Source: Mesorhizobium loti (GTDB lineage Bacteria > Pseudomonadota > Alphaproteobacteria > Rhizobiales > Rhizobiaceae). From it: a stretch of 64,000 bases of DNA. The notes below the pieces were generated by a model, which searched no databases, was not told where the DNA came from, and saw only the letters and a list, made by a program, of their open reading frames with translations. Positions 7,730 to 17,217 of the stretch are shown one piece after another (the first letter of the stretch is position 1; each line of letters opens with the position of its first letter). The DNA is taken from assembly GCF_003148495.1 (NCBI RefSeq), contig NZ_QGGH01000002.1, forward strand, positions 620,001-684,000. Reading direction: 5' to 3'. Both the position numbers and the translations under genes were made by a program.

Positions 7730-9847
7730 CTAAGCCAGCAGCCGGTCCAACAAACGATCCGCTGCCTCTGGAATGACCGTGCCCGGCGGAAAGATCTCCG
7801 CCGCCCCCGCCTGCAGCACGGCGTCATAGTCCTGCGGCGGGATGACGCCACCGGCGACGATCAGCATATCGCCTCGGCCGAGCTTCTTCAGCGCGTCGCG
7901 CAGTTCGGGGATCAGCGTCAGATGTCCCGCCGCCAGTGACGAGGCGCCGACGATATGGACGTCCTGTGCGACGGCGAGCCTGGCGATCTCATCGGGTGTC
8001 TGGAACATCGCTCCAACAGTGACGTCGAAGCCGAGATCGGCGAAGGCCGTGGCGATGACCTTCTGGCCACGGTCGTGGCCGTCCTGTCCCATCTTGGCAA
8101 CGAGAATGCGCGGCCTGCCGCCGGATTTCTTCTCGAAGGCTTCAAGTTTGCCCTGCAGTCCGTCGACCACGGCATTGTCGCCGAGGGCCTTGCGATAGAC
8201 GCCGGAAATGGTCTGCACCGTGGCGACATGGCGGCCAAAGGCTTTCTCCAGCGCCATCGAAATCTCGCCGACCGTGGCATTGGCGCGCGCGGCGCGGATG
8301 GCGAACTCCAGCAGGTTTTCTTTGCCTTGCGCGGCACGGGTCAGCGCATCGAGCGCGCTTTCGACGGCGGCGACATCGCGCGTGCCTTTCAGCCTTTGCA
8401 GCTTCGACAATTGCCGGGCCCTGACCTCGGCATTGTCGATCTTCAGCACGTCGACCTCGATGTCGGTCTCGGGACGATGCGCGTTGACGCCGACCAGCAT
8501 CTGCTCGCCGGAATCGATGCGCGCCTGCGTGCGCGCGGCGGCTTCCTCGATGCGCAGCTTGGGAATGCCTTGCTCGGTCGCGGCGGCCATGCCGCCGAGC
8601 GCCTCGATCTCCTCGATGTGGGCAAGCGCTCGCGCTGCCAGGTCGTGCGTCAGCCGTTCGAGATAGGCCGAACCGCCCCACGGGTCGATGACACGCGTCG
8701 TGCCGGATTCCATTTGCAGGATGAGCTGGGTGTTGCGGGCGATGCGTGCCGAATGGTCGGTCGGCAGCGCCATCGCCTCGTCGAAGGAATTGGTGTGCAG
8801 CGACTGCGTGTGACCCTGCGTCGCCGCCATCGCCTCGATCATGGTGCGGACGATGTTGTTATAGGGATCCTGCGCCGTCAGCGACCAGCCCGAAGTCTGG
8901 CAGTGGGTGCGCAGCGACAGCGAACGCTCGTCCTTCGGTGAAAAATTCTTCTGCATCAGGGTCGCCCACAGCAGGCGCGCGGCCCGCAGCTTGGCGACCT
9001 CCATGAAGAAGTTCATGCCGATCGCCCAGAAGAAGGACAGGCGCGGTGCAAAGCGGTCGATGTCGAGGCCCGCCGCAACGCCTGCGCGGGCATATTCGAT
9101 GCCGTCGGCGATCGTATAGGCGAGCTCGAGGTCGGCCGTCGCGCCGGCCTCCTGCATGTGATAGCCGGAGATCGATATCGAATTGAATTTCGGCATGTTC
9201 TTCGACGTGTAGGAGAAGATGTCCGACACGATCCGCATCGAGGGCTTCGGCGGATAGATGTAGGTGTTGCGGACCATGAACTCCTTCAGAATGTCGTTCT
9301 GGATGGTGCCGGCAAGATCCTTCTGCGCAACGCCCTGTTCTTCCGCCGCGACGATGTAGAGCGCCATGATCGGCAGCACCGCGCCGTTCATCGTCATCGA
9401 CACCGTCATCTCGCCGAGCGGAATGCCGTCGAAGAGCTGGCGCATGTCGAGAATGGAATCGATGGCGACGCCCGCCATGCCGACATCGCCGGCGACGCGC
9501 GGATGGTCGCTGTCATAGCCGCGATGCGTGGCAAGATCGAAGGCGACCGACAGTCCCTTCTGGCCGGCGGCGAGGTTGCGCCGGTAGAAAGCGTTGGATT
9601 CTTCGGCCGTCGAGAAGCCGGCATATTGCCGGATGGTCCAGGGCTGCTGGACATACATGGTCGGGTAGGGGCCGCGCACGAAGGGCGGCAGGCCTGGGTA
9701 GGTGTCGAGATGCGGCAATCCCTTGAGGTCGCTTTGATTGTAAAGATGCTTGGCGATAAGGCCTTCCGGTGTCGTCCGCTGGCCTTTGACCTCGACGGGT
9801 GCGCGGCGTGGCGGGACCCAGCCGATCTGACCGAAATCCGGGATCAA
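7730..9847 (-). CDS. mutB: methylmalonyl-CoA mutase, large (B12-binding) subunit
   Basis: A 705-residue enzyme interconverting (R)-methylmalonyl-CoA and succinyl-CoA, in propionate and branched-chain or odd-chain degradation. An N-terminal TIM barrel ([32 protein letters not shown]) is followed by a C-terminal cobalamin domain whose base-off signature GQDGHDRGQ lies near residue 590 with the axial His; GASSLAAGH and [10 protein letters not shown] follow. It corresponds to the rhizobial BhbA/ScpA protein. Its ATG overlaps the small-subunit stop by four bases, so both subunits come from one message. Confidence 0.96.
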   Translation of the reverse strand: MIPDFGQIGWVPPRRAPVEVKGQRTTPEGLIAKHLYNQSDLKGLPHLDTYPGLPPFVRGPYPTMYVQQPWTIRQYAGFSTAEESNAFYRRNLAAGQKGLSVAFDLATHRGYDSDHPRVAGDVGMAGVAIDSILDMRQLFDGIPLGEMTVSMTMNGAVLPIMALYIVAAEEQGVAQKDLAGTIQNDILKEFMVRNTYIYPPKPSMRIVSDIFSYTSKNMPKFNSISISGYHMQEAGATADLELAYTIADGIEYARAGVAAGLDIDRFAPRLSFFWAIGMNFFMEVAKLRAARLLWATLMQKNFSPKDERSLSLRTHCQTSGWSLTAQDPYNNIVRTMIEAMAATQGHTQSLHTNSFDEAMALPTDHSARIARNTQLILQMESGTTRVIDPWGGSAYLERLTHDLAARALAHIEEIEALGGMAAATEQGIPKLRIEEAAARTQARIDSGEQMLVGVNAHRPETDIEVDVLKIDNAEVRARQLSKLQRLKGTRDVAAVESALDALTRAAQGKENLLEFAIRAARANATVGEISMALEKAFGRHVATVQTISGVYRKALGDNAVVDGLQGKLEAFEKKSGGRPRILVAKMGQDGHDRGQKVIATAFADLGFDVTVGAMFQTPDEIARLAVAQDVHIVGASSLAAGHLTLIPELRDALKKLGRGDMLIVAGGVIPPQDYDAVLQAGAAEIFPPGTVIPEAADRLLDRLLA

Positions 9848-11286
9848 GAGGCGGCTCCGATCGATTGGTCGATGCGGGCCGGAAACAGCGGCTCGCAGAC
9901 GGCAACGCCTTCGGTGAAGGCGGGCCGTCGCTCCGCTACCAGCGTCTCGACCGGCTGTTCGTTTTTCAGGGGATAGAGCGTGGTGCCGATGATGGCCCGC
10001 TCGCCTGCCCGGTAGGCTGCATTGCGCTGCGCTGCCGCGGAGTGAACGCGCTTCTGGATATGTCCGTCCTGAAGGCTGGACAGGACGCCGCCCTCGGCCT
10101 CGATTGTCTGCAATTCCGCCCAGGCCATCTCACAGAGTTCCGCGGTCAGCGCTTCGACCGCGCCGGAACCATAGGCGGGATCGGCGACATGATCGATATG
10201 GCTTTCATTGGCCATGATCAGCTGTGCGTTGCGGGCAACGCGACGGGCAAATCCCGCGGGCAAGCCATGCGCGATCGTGTGCGGCAGGATGGAGATGGAA
10301 TCGGCGCCGCCGGACGCCGCGGCAAAGCAGGCAATGGTGGTGCGCAGGATGTTGGTCTCCGGGTCCATCGCCGTCATCATGCGATACGACGTCTCGGCAT
10401 GGATGTTGGCGGTGGATGTCGGGATCGAACAGGCCTCCTGCACCCGTGCCCAGAGTCTGCGCAGGGCCCGCACCTTGGCCATCGACAGCAATTGGTCCTG
10501 GTCGACGCTGAGCGCAAAGCCGATATGGGGCGCGGCATAGACAAGCGGCTGCCGCGCCGTCTCGAACATTCTGAGATAGGAGACCGCCGAAGCCAGCATG
10601 ATGCCAAGCTCCTGCGCCTCTGTCGCACCGGCGTTGTGGAACACACGCCCGTCCGCCTCCAGCAGCACGCCTGGAACGCCCATGGAGAAGAAATGCGCCA
10701 GCGACTGCGGCATCGAGGCCTGCAGCGCCTCGATCGACATGCGCAGCCGGCCGGTTCCGGCGAAGATGGCCGCCGGATCGATGCCGAACGAGAGGTTGAG
10801 CTTTGCCGGGTCCGAACGGCGCTTGCTCAGGAACGCGACCAGCCAGTCGGCCACGGCGCGGCTCCAGGGATGGGCGTCGATGCGAACCTGGATGCGGTTG
10901 AGCGGTACGCCGTCCAGCACCGTCTCCAGCGCCTTCGCCGTTCTCGGCAGGCCGTAACCGAACGCGTTCGGTGCCCCTTCGAAGACAAGGGACAATCCCG
11001 TAGCGCCTTGTGCTACGTCCTCCAGTGCCTGGGTTCTGGCACGGTCGATGTCCGGATCGTCGATGCGCTGGCTGACGATCCAGGGCAATTTTGGATTTGC
11101 GCGCACGATCGGTTCTGCTGCGGTGCTGCGGTCGTAGAGCGGTTCGATGCGGATGTTGTCATCGCTATGCGAGACCAGCTTCTCCTCGAAGGATGCGCCG
11201 GCCAGCGCTTTTTCAGCCAAGGCCAGCCATCGTTGGCGCTCGGCGTTCTCGGGTTCATCATCCCTAGTCAAGGCTCCGGCACCCAT
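9844..11286 (-). CDS. mutA: methylmalonyl-CoA mutase, small subunit
   Basis: A 480-residue homologue of the mutase barrel domain without a cobalamin-binding domain: the DxHxxG motif is absent and the protein ends after the barrel. Shared blocks include [19 protein letters not shown] and [18 protein letters not shown]. In alpha/beta mutases this subunit is structural and non-catalytic. It is the promoter-proximal gene of a two-gene operon with mutB. Many rhizobia rely on a single BhbA protein, so a full alpha-beta pair is worth noting. No MeaB-type chaperone gene is seen nearby. Confidence 0.92.
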   Translation of the reverse strand: MGAGALTRDDEPENAERQRWLALAEKALAGASFEEKLVSHSDDNIRIEPLYDRSTAAEPIVRANPKLPWIVSQRIDDPDIDRARTQALEDVAQGATGLSLVFEGAPNAFGYGLPRTAKALETVLDGVPLNRIQVRIDAHPWSRAVADWLVAFLSKRRSDPAKLNLSFGIDPAAIFAGTGRLRMSIEALQASMPQSLAHFFSMGVPGVLLEADGRVFHNAGATEAQELGIMLASAVSYLRMFETARQPLVYAAPHIGFALSVDQDQLLSMAKVRALRRLWARVQEACSIPTSTANIHAETSYRMMTAMDPETNILRTTIACFAAASGGADSISILPHTIAHGLPAGFARRVARNAQLIMANESHIDHVADPAYGSGAVEALTAELCEMAWAELQTIEAEGGVLSSLQDGHIQKRVHSAAAQRNAAYRAGERAIIGTTLYPLKNEQPVETLVAERRPAFTEGVAVCEPLFPARIDQSIGAAS

Positions 11287-11621
11287 CCGTCTTCCTCGTT
11301 CTACGCGGCCGCACCAGCCGGGAGCAGTTCAGTCTACGGTCCCCGGTCCGATATCGCAATGCAATGCGCATTCAGAGACCGAATTCGATCCATCAGATAT
11401 AGGTTAGCCTGCGTGGACGAACCATGAACGATTGCCAAACACCGGCAAAATCCGCAAGCTCCAAAAAAGCCGATTTTGAGGCCGATCCCGATTTGAACGA
11501 TTGGCCCGATTTGAACGACTGGCCCGATTTGAACGACTGGCATTGTCGCTGTGCAACGGCCTCACTATACCTGCGGCAAGGCCACTGGCTTTAGACACAT
11601 CAGTTTGCGGAGACCGGATAT
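11287..11621. other. intergenic region between divergent mutA and the HerA-like ATPase
   Basis: 335 bases without a convincing gene. It must hold the divergent promoters of mutAB and the ATPase gene. The only structure that stands out is the three-copy 18-bp tandem repeat listed separately. Short minus-strand frames across it encode only the repeat (SNRANRSNR-type peptides) and are not credible. Confidence 0.6.
11487..11540. repeat. 18-bp tandem repeat, three copies
   Basis: Three head-to-tail copies of CCCGATTTGAACGAYTGG at 11487-11504, 11505-11522 and 11523-11540. Copies two and three are identical; the first differs at one base (T for C). The block ends 81 bases before the ATPase start codon. 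Confidence 0.9.
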
Positions 11622-13169
11622 ATGGCTGACGACACCAGTATTTTCATCGGCGCCAGCCGCAAGCCTGACGACAGCTATCAGCGTGCCGAGCAACTGTTGC
11701 TGCAATACGGGAATCGCCACGGCCTTGTGACTGGCGCCACCGGTACCGGCAAGACTGTCACCTTGCAGATTCTGGCGGAAGGGTTTTCCAATGCCGGCGT
11801 GCCGGTGTTCTGCGCCGACATCAAGGGCGACCTGTCCGGCATCGCGATGATGGGCACGGCACAGGATTTTCTCGTCAAGCGGGCCGAACAGGTCAAGCTT
11901 GACCCCTACGACTTCCAGGAATTTCCGGTCATCTTCTGGGATCTGTTCGGCGAACAGGGCCATCCGATCCGCACTACGGTCTCGGAAATGGGGCCGTTGT
12001 TGTTGTCGCGCCTGATGAACCTGACCGAGGCGCAGGAAGGCATCATGAACATCGCTTTCCGCCTGGCGGACGAGGAAGGCCTGCTGCTGCTCGACATGAA
12101 GGATCTGCAGGCGCTGCTGGCCAACATTGCCGAGCGCGCCGACGAGATCGGCTCGCGCTACGGCAATGTGACGAAGCCGTCGGTCGGGGCCATCCAGCGC
12201 ACGTTGCTCGTCCTGGAGCAGCAGGGCGCGGCAAACTTCTTCGGCGAGCCGGCACTGCGCATCGCCGACATCATGCGCACCACGCGCGACGGACGCGGCG
12301 CCATCAGCGTGCTTGCCGCCGACAAGCTGATGATGAATCCGCGGCTGTACGCGACCTTCCTGTTGTGGCTGATGTCGGAACTGTTCGAGGTGCTGCCGGA
12401 AGTCGGCGACCCCGACAAGCCGAAGCTGGTGTTCTTCTTCGACGAGGCACATCTTCTGTTCGACGAAGCACCCAAAGTGCTGATCGATCGCGTCGAACAA
12501 GTGGTTCGCCTGATCCGCTCGAAAGGCGTCGGCGTCTATTTCGTTACGCAAAACCCTTTGGATATCCCTGAAAAGGTTCTGGCCCAGCTCGGCAATCGCG
12601 TACAGCACGCGCTGCGCGCCTATACGCCGCGTGAGCAGCAGGCGGTGAGGACAGCAGCCGAGACGTTCCGGCCAAATCCCGATTTCGACTGCATGACCGC
12701 CATTACCCAGCTCGCCACTGGCGAGGCGTTGGTTTCGACGCTGGAGGTCAAGGGTGTTCCGTCCATGGTGCAGCGGACACTGATCCGCCCGCCATCCTCG
12801 CGGCTTGGGCCTATCACGGCCGCCGAACGACAAAAGCTGATCCAGGAAAGCCCGGTCGCCGGCCAATACGATCAGGTCATCGATCGCGAATCGGCTTTCG
12901 AGATGCTGCAGAAAAAGGCCAAGGACGCGCAGGATGCCGAAGAGCAGGCTCAGCAGGCCGGCAGCGGCGGCTCGCGCTGGACCATTCCGGGTTTCGGCAA
13001 TGACGATCCGGCGCCGCAATCCGGTGGCAGGCGTGCGCCTGCACCGCGCCCGTCCAACCGCCAGACCGTGGCCGAGGCAGCGATCAAGTCGGTGGTGCGC
13101 TCGGTCGGTTCGTCGGTCGGGCGGGCAATCGTGCGCGGGATCCTGGGCAGTCTTTCCCGGGGGCGGTGA
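11622..13169 (+). CDS. HerA-like DUF853 family ATPase
   Basis: A 515-residue P-loop ATPase of the HerA/FtsK-like superfamily, DUF853 branch. Walker A is GATGTGKT (residues 38-45), Walker B is [11 protein letters not shown] (about 267-277), and [20 protein letters not shown] is the typical sensor region. The C-terminal 80 residues are rich in Gln, Ala and Arg and probably disordered. The family is widespread, and a role in DNA translocation or repair is presumed rather than shown. GGAG lies 9 bases before the ATG. It is transcribed towards the L,D-transpeptidase gene, with a strong hairpin between them. Confidence 0.88.
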   Translation: MADDTSIFIGASRKPDDSYQRAEQLLLQYGNRHGLVTGATGTGKTVTLQILAEGFSNAGVPVFCADIKGDLSGIAMMGTAQDFLVKRAEQVKLDPYDFQEFPVIFWDLFGEQGHPIRTTVSEMGPLLLSRLMNLTEAQEGIMNIAFRLADEEGLLLLDMKDLQALLANIAERADEIGSRYGNVTKPSVGAIQRTLLVLEQQGAANFFGEPALRIADIMRTTRDGRGAISVLAADKLMMNPRLYATFLLWLMSELFEVLPEVGDPDKPKLVFFFDEAHLLFDEAPKVLIDRVEQVVRLIRSKGVGVYFVTQNPLDIPEKVLAQLGNRVQHALRAYTPREQQAVRTAAETFRPNPDFDCMTAITQLATGEALVSTLEVKGVPSMVQRTLIRPPSSRLGPITAAERQKLIQESPVAGQYDQVIDRESAFEMLQKKAKDAQDAEEQAQQAGSGGSRWTIPGFGNDDPAPQSGGRRAPAPRPSNRQTVAEAAIKSVVRSVGSSVGRAIVRGILGSLSRGR

Positions 13170-13174
13170 GACTT

Positions 13175-13199
13175 GAGGCAGCGGTGGTGCCGCTGCCTC
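13175..13199. terminator. bidirectional hairpin between convergent genes
   Basis: Perfect 10-bp stem GAGGCAGCGG / CCGCTGCCTC with a five-base loop, between the stops of the ATPase gene and the L,D-transpeptidase gene. No long T tract follows, so it may be a factor-dependent end or an RNA-stabilising stem. Confidence 0.6.
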
Positions 13200-13205
13200 G
13201 TCGGC

Positions 13206-14030
13206 TCAGAAGATCGAGTTGGTGATCGCCTTTACCGGGCCGAGCAGCACCGAGCCGTCCGGCACGCCGGCGTCGATCGGGATCGCCTGGCGGTTGGCCG
13301 TCGCCACCATCGGCTGGCTGACGTCGCTGGTCACGATGACCGGCGTCTTCGAGGGCACGCGGTCATAAAGGTCGATGATGTCCTGATTCATCAGGCGCAC
13401 GCAGCCTGACGAGACCGACTTTCCGATCGACTTCCATTCCGGCGAGCCGTGCAGGCGGTAGAGCGTGTCGACGTTGCCCTGGAAAAGATAGAGCGCACGC
13501 GCACCGAGCGGGTTCTTCAAGCCGCCGGGCATGCCGCCATTGTCGGCGCTGTATGGCTTCAATTCCGGCTGCCGGGCGATCATTTCATCCGGCGGCGTCC
13601 ACTTCGGCCACTTCTGCTTCCACTGGACCACGGCGTCGCCGGACCATTCGAAGCCAGCGCGGCCGAGACCGACACCGTAACGGATCGCCTGGCCGCCCGG
13701 GCGCACCAGATAGAGATGGTGTCCTGTCGTGTCGACGATGATGGTGCCGGGCTTCTGCCCCGTCGGATCGGGAACGATCTGGCGCAGAAACTGCGGATCG
13801 ATTTTGTCGAACGGTATGGCCGGAAGGTCGAAACCGCCATCGCTGACGGCCGCGTACATCGTCGCATAGTCGGGCAGGGTCGGCTCGACATAGGTTGGCG
13901 GCGGCGGCTCGACCGGCCCCGGCCCGGTGGTGGCGCATGCGGAAACCGCGACCGAAGCGGCGCCCAGGGCTGCGGCGTTGAGAAAGCCGCGACGGCTCAG
14001 GCGAAAAGTTTCGATTTCGGTTTTGGACAT
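13206..14030 (-). CDS. L,D-transpeptidase (YkuD family), Tat/lipoprotein signal
   Basis: A 274-residue periplasmic enzyme that makes 3-3 peptidoglycan cross-links or anchors proteins to the wall. The YkuD domain covers about residues 94-235 and carries HGSPEWKSIGKSVSSGCVRL, with His194 and catalytic Cys210. The N-terminus combines a twin-arginine motif (SRRGFLNAAALG, 12-23) with a lipobox-like VSAC giving Cys32. A Pro-rich linker follows. It therefore looks like a Tat-exported lipoprotein. It is a single gene, convergent with the upstream ATPase gene. Confidence 0.92.
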   Translation of the reverse strand: MSKTEIETFRLSRRGFLNAAALGAASVAVSACATTGPGPVEPPPPTYVEPTLPDYATMYAAVSDGGFDLPAIPFDKIDPQFLRQIVPDPTGQKPGTIIVDTTGHHLYLVRPGGQAIRYGVGLGRAGFEWSGDAVVQWKQKWPKWTPPDEMIARQPELKPYSADNGGMPGGLKNPLGARALYLFQGNVDTLYRLHGSPEWKSIGKSVSSGCVRLMNQDIIDLYDRVPSKTPVIVTSDVSQPMVATANRQAIPIDAGVPDGSVLLGPVKAITNSIF

Positions 14031-14198
14031 GGTTGCCTTCTTTAGGTCTCAAATCGCAACAAAGCATGAATTCGCCGACCGTTGCGCGGGTGCCTGACAA
14101 CACCTGGGGCGATAGGCGGTTCCGATTCTGGCCTGAAGGTGGACAAACAAAGGCGAAGCTGTGACTGCGCCGCCACTGTGGCGCCAGGGCCACAGGTC

Positions 14199-14861
14199 TT
14201 AGCTACCCGGCACCAAAGCTTCGAGCGATGGCAGGATCAGGGCCGGCGGGAAGTCCCGGTATTCTTCGGGCTGGTTGGAACGGTTGATCCACACCGTGCG
14301 GAAGCCGAATTTGGTGGCGCCTGCAATGTCCCAGCGATTGGAGGACTGGAAGGATACGGCGCCGGGGTAGAGGCGCCAGCCGGTGGCGACCATGTCGTAG
14401 ACCGCCGGATCGGTCTTGAAGCGCCGCACCGTATCGACCGAATAGATATCGTCCAGAACCTGGTCGAGCGCGGCGGATTTGACCGCTGCCTGCAGCATTT
14501 CGGGCGAGCCGTTGGACAGGATCGCCAGTCTCGCTCCCGAAGCCTTGAGCGCCTTGAGCACGGCCGGTACTTCCGGATAGCAATCCAGCCGCCAGTAGGC
14601 ATCCAGCAATGTCGCCCTGAGGCCGGGGTCGGCCGAAGGAACCTTGCGCAAGGCGAAATCGAGCGCCTGTTCGGTCAGCTGCCAGAAATCGGCATAGGCG
14701 CCCATCAGCGTGCGCACCCAGGAATATTCGAGCTGCTTGGCGCGCCAGATCTCGGACAACAATTGGCCGTCCGGCCCGATCCGGTCGGCATGGCGGCGCA
14801 CGGCGGCATGTACGTCGAACAGCGTGCCATAGGCGTCGAAAACATAGGCGGAGTATTGCAT
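14199..14861 (-). CDS. haloacid dehalogenase, type II
   Basis: A 220-residue HAD-superfamily hydrolase that matches L-2-haloacid dehalogenases residue by residue: nucleophile Asp9 and Thr13 in FDAYGTLFD, Arg40, Ser116-Asn117 (SNGSPEML), Lys149, Tyr155 and the SSNRWD block (173-178). These correspond to the known L-DEX active site with a shift of one or two. It would convert L-2-haloalkanoates to D-2-hydroxyacids. Longer upstream frames exist, but the ATG at 14861 gives the normal family N-terminus. A CTGTGG/CCACAG stem lies just after its stop (14176-14195). Confidence 0.9.
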   Translation of the reverse strand: MQYSAYVFDAYGTLFDVHAAVRRHADRIGPDGQLLSEIWRAKQLEYSWVRTLMGAYADFWQLTEQALDFALRKVPSADPGLRATLLDAYWRLDCYPEVPAVLKALKASGARLAILSNGSPEMLQAAVKSAALDQVLDDIYSVDTVRRFKTDPAVYDMVATGWRLYPGAVSFQSSNRWDIAGATKFGFRTVWINRSNQPEEYRDFPPALILPSLEALVPGS

Positions 14862-15021
14862 GACAACAGTTTTGAGGGCAGGCGCGACAAGGTGCAAGCT
14901 TTGATTGCATCGCGCCCCGGCGCTGGCCTCAACAAAACTCCCTGATGCTGGTTGACGCCGTGCACCAAAGCATCTTCCAATGGCTCTTGACGAGACCAAT
15001 CAATTGAGACGGGACAACACG

Positions 15022-15900
15022 ATGACACTGGCTGCTGCGGCGCAATCCGCGACATGGACTTTCGTCGATGGTGATTGGCACGAGGGCAATGTCGCCATTC
15101 TGGGGCCGCGCAGCCACGCCATGTGGCTCGGCACCAGCGTGTTCGACGGCGGCCGCTGGTTCGAAGGCGTCGCCCCCGACCTCGAGCTCCACGCCGCCAG
15201 GGTGAATTCCTCGGCGATTGCGCTCGGCCTCAAGCCGTCGATGACCGCCGACAAGATCGTCGGGCTGACGTGGGATGGGTTGAAGAAGTTCGACGGCAAG
15301 ACTGCTGTCTACATCAGGCCGATGTACTGGGCCGAGCATGGCGGCTATATGGGCGTGCCGGCCGATCCCGCATCGACCCGCTTCTGCCTTTGCCTCTACG
15401 AATCGCCGATGATCCCGCCGACCGGCTTTTCGGTGACCGTATCGCCGTTCCGGCGCCCGACCATCGAAACCATGCCGACCAACGCCAAGGCCGGCTGCCT
15501 CTATCCTAACAACGGCCGTGCCATTCTCGAAGCCAAGATGCGCGGCTTCGACAATGCAATGGTGCTCGACATGTTGGGCAACGTCGCCGAGACCGGAACC
15601 TCGAACATCTTCCTGGTCAAGGACGGTCATGTCTTTACACCGGCGCCGAACGGCACCTTCCTGTCCGGCATCACCCGCTCGCGCACCATAACGCTGCTTG
15701 GCGAGTACGGCTTCAAGACCACGGAAAAAACGCTGTCGGTGCGCGATTTCCTTGAGGCGGACGAAATCTTTTCGACCGGAAACCATTCCAAGGTGGTGCC
15801 GATCACCCGTATCGAAGACCGCAACCTGCAACCCGGGCCGGTGGCCAAGAAGGCGCGCGAACTCTATTGGGATTGGGCGCATTCGACTTCCGCCGCTTGA
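15022..15900 (+). CDS. ilvE: branched-chain amino acid aminotransferase (class IV)
   Basis: A 292-residue class IV PLP aminotransferase exchanging the amino group between leucine, isoleucine or valine and their 2-oxo acids. Key blocks are SVFDGGRWF, TNAKAGCLYPNNGRAILEA (PLP Lys in NAKAG), the cofactor loop ETGTSNIFLVKDG, and TFLSGITRSR. The ATG at 15022 follows a GAGACGGG ribosome site; an in-frame ATG at 14980 would add a non-family tail. It stands alone, ahead of sodB. A class IV relative such as D-amino acid transaminase is possible, but the motif order fits BCAT best. Confidence 0.88.
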   Translation: MTLAAAAQSATWTFVDGDWHEGNVAILGPRSHAMWLGTSVFDGGRWFEGVAPDLELHAARVNSSAIALGLKPSMTADKIVGLTWDGLKKFDGKTAVYIRPMYWAEHGGYMGVPADPASTRFCLCLYESPMIPPTGFSVTVSPFRRPTIETMPTNAKAGCLYPNNGRAILEAKMRGFDNAMVLDMLGNVAETGTSNIFLVKDGHVFTPAPNGTFLSGITRSRTITLLGEYGFKTTEKTLSVRDFLEADEIFSTGNHSKVVPITRIEDRNLQPGPVAKKARELYWDWAHSTSAA

Positions 15901-16007
15901 GCGGATAAAAAGGCGATCGACGCTTCGTCCCGGAGTTGTCCCAACCCATTCCAGACCTATCTTAGTCCGGTATCGACACCGGATTTTTCCACGAGGGAGT
16001 ACCATCC

Positions 16008-16607
16008 ATGGCTTTTGAATTGCCCGCTCTGCCTTACGACTATGAGGCCTTGCAGCCCTACATGTCGAAAGAGACGCTGGAATATCACCACGACAAGCAC
16101 CACAAGGCGTATGTCGACAACGGCAACAAGCTCGCCGCCGAAGCCGGCATGGGCGACCTGTCGGTCGAAGAAGTGGTCAAGCAGTCGTTCGGCAAGAATG
16201 CCGGCCTCTTCAACAATGCCGCCCAGCACTACAACCACATCCATTTCTGGAAGTGGATGAAGAAGGGCGGCGGCGGCAACAAGCTGCCGGGCGCCCTGCA
16301 GAAGGCGGTCGACAGCGATCTCGGTGGCTACGACAAGTTCAAGGCCGACTTCATTGCCGCCGGCACGACACAATTCGGCTCCGGCTGGGCCTGGGTTTCA
16401 GTCAAGGATGGCAAGCTGGCGATCTCGAAGACGCCGAATGGCGAAAACCCGCTCGTTCATGGCGCGTCGCCAATCCTCGGCGTCGATGTCTGGGAGCACT
16501 CCTATTACATCGACTATCGCAACGCCCGGCCGAAATATCTCGAGGCGTTCGTCGACAGCCTGATCAATTGGGATCACGTGCTGGAATTGTACGAAAAGGC
16601 GAAGTGA
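16008..16607 (+). CDS. sodB: superoxide dismutase, Fe/Mn family
   Basis: A 199-residue cytoplasmic superoxide dismutase. Metal ligands are His27 (YHHDKHH), His77 (HYNHIHF), and Asp and His in DVWEHSYYIDYRNARPKYLEAF. Gln73 in NNAAQHYNH is the outer-sphere glutamine position used by Fe-type enzymes, though rhizobial relatives are known to work with either metal. A strong GAGGGAG site precedes the ATG, and a rho-independent terminator lies 12 bases after the stop, so this is a one-gene unit. Confidence 0.96.
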   Translation: MAFELPALPYDYEALQPYMSKETLEYHHDKHHKAYVDNGNKLAAEAGMGDLSVEEVVKQSFGKNAGLFNNAAQHYNHIHFWKWMKKGGGGNKLPGALQKAVDSDLGGYDKFKADFIAAGTTQFGSGWAWVSVKDGKLAISKTPNGENPLVHGASPILGVDVWEHSYYIDYRNARPKYLEAFVDSLINWDHVLELYEKAK

Positions 16608-16618
16608 TCGATCGTAGA

Positions 16619-16650
16619 AAGCCCCGGCATTCCCGGGGCTTTTCTTTTTC
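16619..16650 (+). terminator. rho-independent terminator of sodB
   Basis: Stem GCCCCGG (16621-16627) / CCGGGGC (16633-16639), extendable by flanking A/T pairs, with a five-base loop and followed by TTTTCTTTTTC. Confidence 0.9.
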
Positions 16651-16770
16651 TGCGTCGAGGTTCCCGTAACAGCAAAAGTCTGGAAAAAATCATCCGGGGG
16701 AAGGGAATTTTCCCCCTGTAGCATCCGTTAACGTCCTGTCCCGAAATGCCTTCATCACGGAGCCAATTGA

Positions 16771-17208
16771 ATGAGAAAGCTTGTTATCGCCATCTCTATG
16801 CTTGCACTCGCCGCCTCGGCGGCCTTTGCCGATCCGATCCTCGATCGGCAGGCACTGATGAAGGAACGTGGAAAGATCGTTGGCGGCATTTCGAAAGTGG
16901 TCAAGGATGAGGAGCCTTTTGATGCCGCTGCCGTGTTGACGCAGCTGCAGGCATTGCAGGCGAATGCCGAGAAATTCGATGCCGATGCGCTGTTCCCGTC
17001 AGGCAGCGATACAGGCGACACGACAGCGGCGCCCAAGATTTGGGAAGACATGGCCGGCTTCAAGGCTGTCGAGGACAAATATCTCGCCGACATCAAGGCA
17101 GCCACCGCCGCCGCTCCCGCCGATGTCGATACGTTGAAGACGCAGTTTGGCGCGATTGCTTCCAATTGCGGCACCTGCCACCAGACCTATCGAGTGAAAA
17201 AGGGCTGA
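16771..17208 (+). CDS. cytochrome c' family protein
   Basis: A 145-residue periplasmic monohaem protein with a cleavable signal peptide (1-20, ending SAAFA). The mature part is a predicted four-helix bundle, and the haem site CGTCH is near the C-terminus (133-137), followed by QTYRVKKG, which is diagnostic of class II cytochromes c'. Such proteins bind NO or act in electron transfer. The ATG follows a CACGGAG site. The diheme cytochrome gene starts 9 bases downstream, so they form an operon. Haem attachment would use the Ccm proteins encoded near 54-58 kb. Confidence 0.93.
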   Translation: MRKLVIAISMLALAASAAFADPILDRQALMKERGKIVGGISKVVKDEEPFDAAAVLTQLQALQANAEKFDADALFPSGSDTGDTTAAPKIWEDMAGFKAVEDKYLADIKAATAAAPADVDTLKTQFGAIASNCGTCHQTYRVKKG

Positions 17209-17217
17209 TAGCGGGCG

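Noticed and set aside
9799..11427. 542-codon plus-strand frame over mutA
   Set aside because: Antisense to the mutase small subunit and rich in improbable Arg/Gly/Asp runs.
11404..11598. 64-codon minus-strand frame with SNRA-type repeats
   Set aside because: Its repeats come only from the 18-bp DNA tandem repeat; there is no start signal and no family.
11565..13019. 484-codon minus-strand frame over the HerA-like ATPase
   Set aside because: The plus-strand ATPase has both Walker motifs; the shadow has none.
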